The notes under the pieces were generated by a model, which made no database searches, had not been told where the DNA came from, and was given only the letters and a program-made list of their open reading frames with translations. A stretch of DNA of 64,000 nt from Alitta virens (taxonomy: Eukaryota > Annelida > Polychaeta > Phyllodocida > Nereididae): the NCBI GenBank assembly GCA_932294295.1, contig OW028573.1, positions 64,767,829 to 64,831,828 of the forward strand, given 5' to 3'. The translations under genes were made by a program, and so were the position numbers. Shown here piece after piece: positions 60,612-64,000 of this stretch. Each line of letters opens with the position of its first letter. The stretch's first letter is position 1.

Positions 60612-62280
60612 TATTATTATTTATTTATTTTCGTACTCATGTACAAACAGAACATAATAAATTGAGGAAAAAACAATAAAATCATATTAAAAAGTATAAA
60701 AATAATAATTGTGAGTAAAAATATATCACATTTACATGATTCAGAGGTACTTTAATAATTCATACACACAACCACCTGAGTATCTCTTATATATGTAGTA
60801 GCTCCTTTATCTGAATGCCTACTTGCATACTGTCATCTTCACAGTTATCATAATATAATTCAATGCAGTCTAAGACAGCCTTTACATCAAATTTGTTGAA
60901 ATTAGCACCATATTTGCAACACACTTTTAACAAGTAAGCACCATTCTTGTATGTTTCTTACAAAGTCTACTACAATTAAACACAAACTTAACAACTGAAT
61001 TGTCATGATTGAGACTATTAAGATAAAACTTAAAAAAAAAAACGTTTATATATAATGCCATCAGCAGGCCAAATGCCAGTTATAATAAGTAACAATTTAC
61101 AATGAGTCAAATTAGGAACTTTTAACATTCTACGTGCAGCCTTTCGCCATACAACACAAATTTTGTCAAACTCTTTACTAGTGAAGTTACAGAAACTAGA
61201 ACTGTAAAAGCTAGTACAATATTTTTGAAATAATGATACTTTAATTTCTGAGTCTAGAACATTAAAGTCACCTATAAAGGCAACTTTCTATTGAAATCTG
61301 TAACTACTGGTGTAACATACGGATCACTGTGATCTCCTATAATTGTATGACCAAGATACAACATCTCTGACACACCTTAAATTTTCTCTCCATTAATAGA
61401 AAAGGATGGTACAGTATCAGATTTGAATTTGTCCAACACTATTGCTTTACTTTTATCGCCATTCAATTTAACTTTAACCTGACTAGCATATCCATCACAT
61501 ATACGTAACATTTTCTTCATAGCACCCTGTGTAGGGCTAGCTACATAATGTCAACTTCCTGCCACATGGCAACCAACACCTGCTTTTTCTAACCGTTCAA
61601 TTAAACCATCCATGTACACAGAAAATAAGGTTGGGATAAGTACCCCACCTTGTTTGACCCCATTCTTTGGAGTAAAACAATTAGAAACAATATAATTATA
61701 CTTTGCACACATTTTCTGCTTTGTGTACAATTCAAGCAATAACCTGATATACAACCCTGCATCAGGGTAGAAAAAAGACAACTATATTCAACTACACCTT
61801 TGCTACCACCACTGTTATAGTAATCTGTCTCTGATACAATAGCTGTTACTAAAGCTGTAGAATGCTTCTTCTTGAAGCAAAATAGCAACTCATAGGTTGC
61901 TAATGACACATTGTCTCTGTTAATTATTAACACATCCTAAACCTTGTACAATACGCTCTGTTGGCAAATAGCCCTAAAATTATCTGATTTATTACATTGA
62001 GATCTCTTGTTTTTTGTGGATAGGAATTAAACAACTAACCATTAACTCTGTAGGTTACATGCCATGAATGATCATAGAATTATATAACGTAATAAGTACA
62101 TAAAAAAAATCGACTTGGACAATGGTCAGAATAAAAACCAGACTGACCACCTGATTCACCGGTTGACATAGCCTTAACAGCTAACAAACATCTAATCTAA
62201 ATAAACAGTCTTGAACATCATTTAGACATAGTTGTAACTCTGAACAATACAATATTCAATCACTGACAATTTCTAATTTT
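60612..62280 (-). mobile_element. Non-LTR retrotransposon remnant with reverse transcriptase fragments
   Basis: On the minus strand, fragments of a LINE reverse transcriptase appear in shifting frames. They run in order ATYELLFCFKKKHSTALV with DYYNSGGSK (about 61800-61900), RLLLELYTKQKMCAKYN, NGVKQGGVLIPTLFSVYMDG then LIERLEKAGVGCH (about 61560-61740), and ASPTQGAMKKMLRICDGYAS then KVKLNGDKSKAIVLDKF (about 61400-61550). NGVKQGGVLSPTLF is the classic RT block before the catalytic motif. The expected motif A (LDASKAFD) and motif C (YADD) are both missing, as are long open frames. The 3' end at about 60612 reads GTACGAAAATAAATAAATAA then an AAT-type microsatellite, typical of CR1/L2-like tails. 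It is dead; the clade cannot be fixed. Confidence 0.8.
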
Positions 62281-62749
62281 ACCAATCTGTAATATATAGT
62301 AGCCACAGGTTTAGTTTTGTGCACTAATAAACCAGTGATTTAAATTAATCCTACAGATTCCTACTATTACTAGAGGGTGATAATCATGAATGTCCGAATT
62401 TAAATGGGAAACTATCCTAACTTTCTTGTTAAGGTTCAAAACCTTTCTAATGATGTATTATACATTGGTGTGCCTTTATTTTCTATCCCTCCCAAGCCTC
62501 GTTGAAAATGTGGTCCTTTAAAGTTCAGTGATTTTGATGTAATCTTTTTTTTTATATCTCTTTGATAATGAGTTATTTGGATTGCTCTGGTAAAGAGCTT
62601 TAAAATTAATACAAATTTAGGGGGTCTACGAAATAATGGACTAGTCCATCAGCAATTGAATCCATAGAGAATTGACACATAAACCAAAGTAGTCTCGGAT
62701 GGTGCTATGAATATTATTTTAAATTGAATGAATTCAATTTTGTATGTGG
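62281..62749. other. Spacer
   Basis: No gene or repeat was recognised; it may include the unrecognisable 5' part of the LINE. Confidence 0.4.
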
Positions 62750-63060
62750 GGTAGCCTAATGGTTAAGGTATTAGCCTGTTAGAACACTTAACCAACTACT
62801 CTGAAGGTCCCAGGTTAGATCCCTGGCACAGGCACTCTTCATGAGCTTGATAGCTGGATGTCATGCAGCATCGCGAGGCGTTAACTAAAGTGGCTAATTT
62901 AAGTTAAAGACCCATCCCTGAGGTGAATGTGTAAAATGGTATGGACTTAAACCATATCATCCCATCATTACATCTGACTCTGATAGCTGATCATGTAAGC
63001 CAACTAAGCGTCTGACCAGTAGCATTGATGTAATACTTAAATGACTTTCCTGCATAATTC
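62750..63060 (+). mobile_element. tRNA-derived SINE
   Basis: TAGCCTAATGGTTAAGG (62752-62768) fits an A box and GGTTAGATCCC (62813-62823) a B box, with GGGTAGCC and GGCACAGGC around them as in a tRNA-like head. The A to B distance is longer than in most tRNAs. A unique body of about 230 bases follows. Not a functional tRNA gene: no cloverleaf is formed. Confidence 0.6.
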
Positions 63061-64000
63061 ACAAAATTGCCAGCAAATCTAAATATTAAAAAATACCCTG
63101 TAGGGTTTAGCAAGGATCTACAAAATCTGTATTGGTTGTGAAGGAGAGTTCCCTACCCAAGTAAAGCTTCAAGTACATGTAATGGCAAAAACTGAAAACG
63201 AGGACATTTCATGGACTAGTATACAAGAAATGTGGGGAGTCATCAGAAAAAACATGGTATAATAGGGAAACATGTGAGTGTGATAAGCAATGTGAGTGGA
63301 TATGGCCTATAAAGAAGACAAGCATCAGGGCTAGTACTGGGCTTATCTGGCAATATATATAAAATACACGTAGCATACGAAGTTAACAGATTTCTATGCA
63401 ACATACCTAATCTTTGACCAGCAAGTAAAATTACATTTGACTCAATAGATATGTGCCCATAAAATAACCAATGCCCTTATTGTGTAGTGATACATTAAAA
63501 TAGTTTACAATTTTTGGCTATTGTGGGCAGAATTAATCCTAAATGTCCAGGCCCACTGTCAAACTATTATTTCAAGTTAAGGGTTTACGTGACAGATTCA
63601 TGTTTGAACTATTTCATAGTTTTTAGCAATAATAGGTGGGAAGAACATTGATTAAGAACTGAACCAGATGGGGGGGGGGGAGGGGATAGCTTTTATTAAA
63701 GCCTAAAAAAGTACCTAAAAACATTTGCTCTCAAGCTGGAGATTCCTGGGTGTCTGAATAATTTTACTTGTTAAAATATAATTTTCTTAATAATAAAACA
63801 ATCCATGTGCATATAATCTTTGCAATATTTATCTTTTGATCCAGAAAAATATTTCTAGCCATGTACTGTTTTTCAGTGCTTATAATTTTCAGGTTTACAC
63901 CATAATTCAAATTAAGTGACTGAATAATTTTAGGCCTGTAAAAGGAGGAAATAAAGAGAGCGATATATGTCTATTCGGGCTCATTTAGTCTCAAAATTGA
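63061..64000. other. Spacer with poly-G tract
   Basis: No gene is visible. A run of 11 G bases lies at 63670-63680 followed by AGGGG. The rest is AT-rich. Confidence 0.5.

Noticed and set aside
62750..62840. Functional tRNA gene
   Set aside because: A and B boxes exist but the spacing is wrong and the arms do not pair into a cloverleaf.
1..64000. CRISPR array, operon, phage or biosynthetic cluster
   Set aside because: The whole window is intron-bearing animal DNA; repeats are tandem, MITE or LINE/SINE type without spacer arrays.

Overview
This window is AT-rich animal nuclear DNA. Genes are split by GT-AG (and two GC-AG) introns, mostly tens to a few hundred bases long plus one of about 17.4 kb. 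Between and inside the genes lie many short inverted-repeat DNA transposon remnants, tRNA-derived SINE heads and LINE remnants. The gene set (laminin-type integrin alpha, BLOC1S1, ACAD8, CUEDC2) and the non-LTR and MITE content suggest an invertebrate metazoan, perhaps a marine deuterostome or lophotrochozoan. The species cannot be fixed from the sequence. There is no sign of an operon, phage, CRISPR array or other prokaryotic feature.

Layout. 1-1000: degenerate GGCCCA-type repeats. 1029-1148: a 120-bp MITE. 1318-2215 (+): a decayed DNAJC28-like pseudogene. 2470-4281 (-): BLOC1S1 in five coding exons. 4649-31089 (+): a complete 22-exon integrin alpha gene of the laminin-binding (alpha3/6/7, PS1) class, predicted 1105 residues. 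It starts 367 bp from BLOC1S1, head to head, and its first intron (4837-22222) is full of inverted repeats. 31090-33433: integrin 3' UTR, carrying a MITE. 34140-39206 (-): an intronless-CDS TPR protein (612 residues) with a long presumed 3' UTR, tail to tail with the integrin. 41169-45186 (-): a six-exon, 723-residue Ser/Thr-rich protein with a KEN box and an EVFFGP motif resembling GTSE1. 45873-50447 (+): ACAD8, isobutyryl-CoA dehydrogenase, ten exons and 413 residues, head to head with the previous gene. 51924-52775 (+): a partial ACAD8 duplicate whose exon 2 is fused in frame to exon 6. 54163-58496 (-): CUEDC2, eight coding exons and 309 residues. 60612-62280 (-): a non-LTR reverse transcriptase remnant. 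62750-63060: a tRNA-derived SINE.

The genes are unrelated housekeeping or cell-biology genes: lysosome-related organelle and BORC assembly, cell-matrix adhesion, a TPR scaffold, a probable mitotic protein, mitochondrial valine catabolism and a ubiquitin-binding adaptor. They share neighbourhood and divergent promoters, not a pathway. All exon models were assembled by hand from splice signals. For the integrin, BLOC1S1, ACAD8, CUEDC2 and the KEN-box gene, every exon phase closes exactly. I found no convincing new biological system. The most unusual items are the fused-exon ACAD8 duplicate, the unassigned KEN-box gene, and the nested inverted-repeat cluster at 10966-11847.
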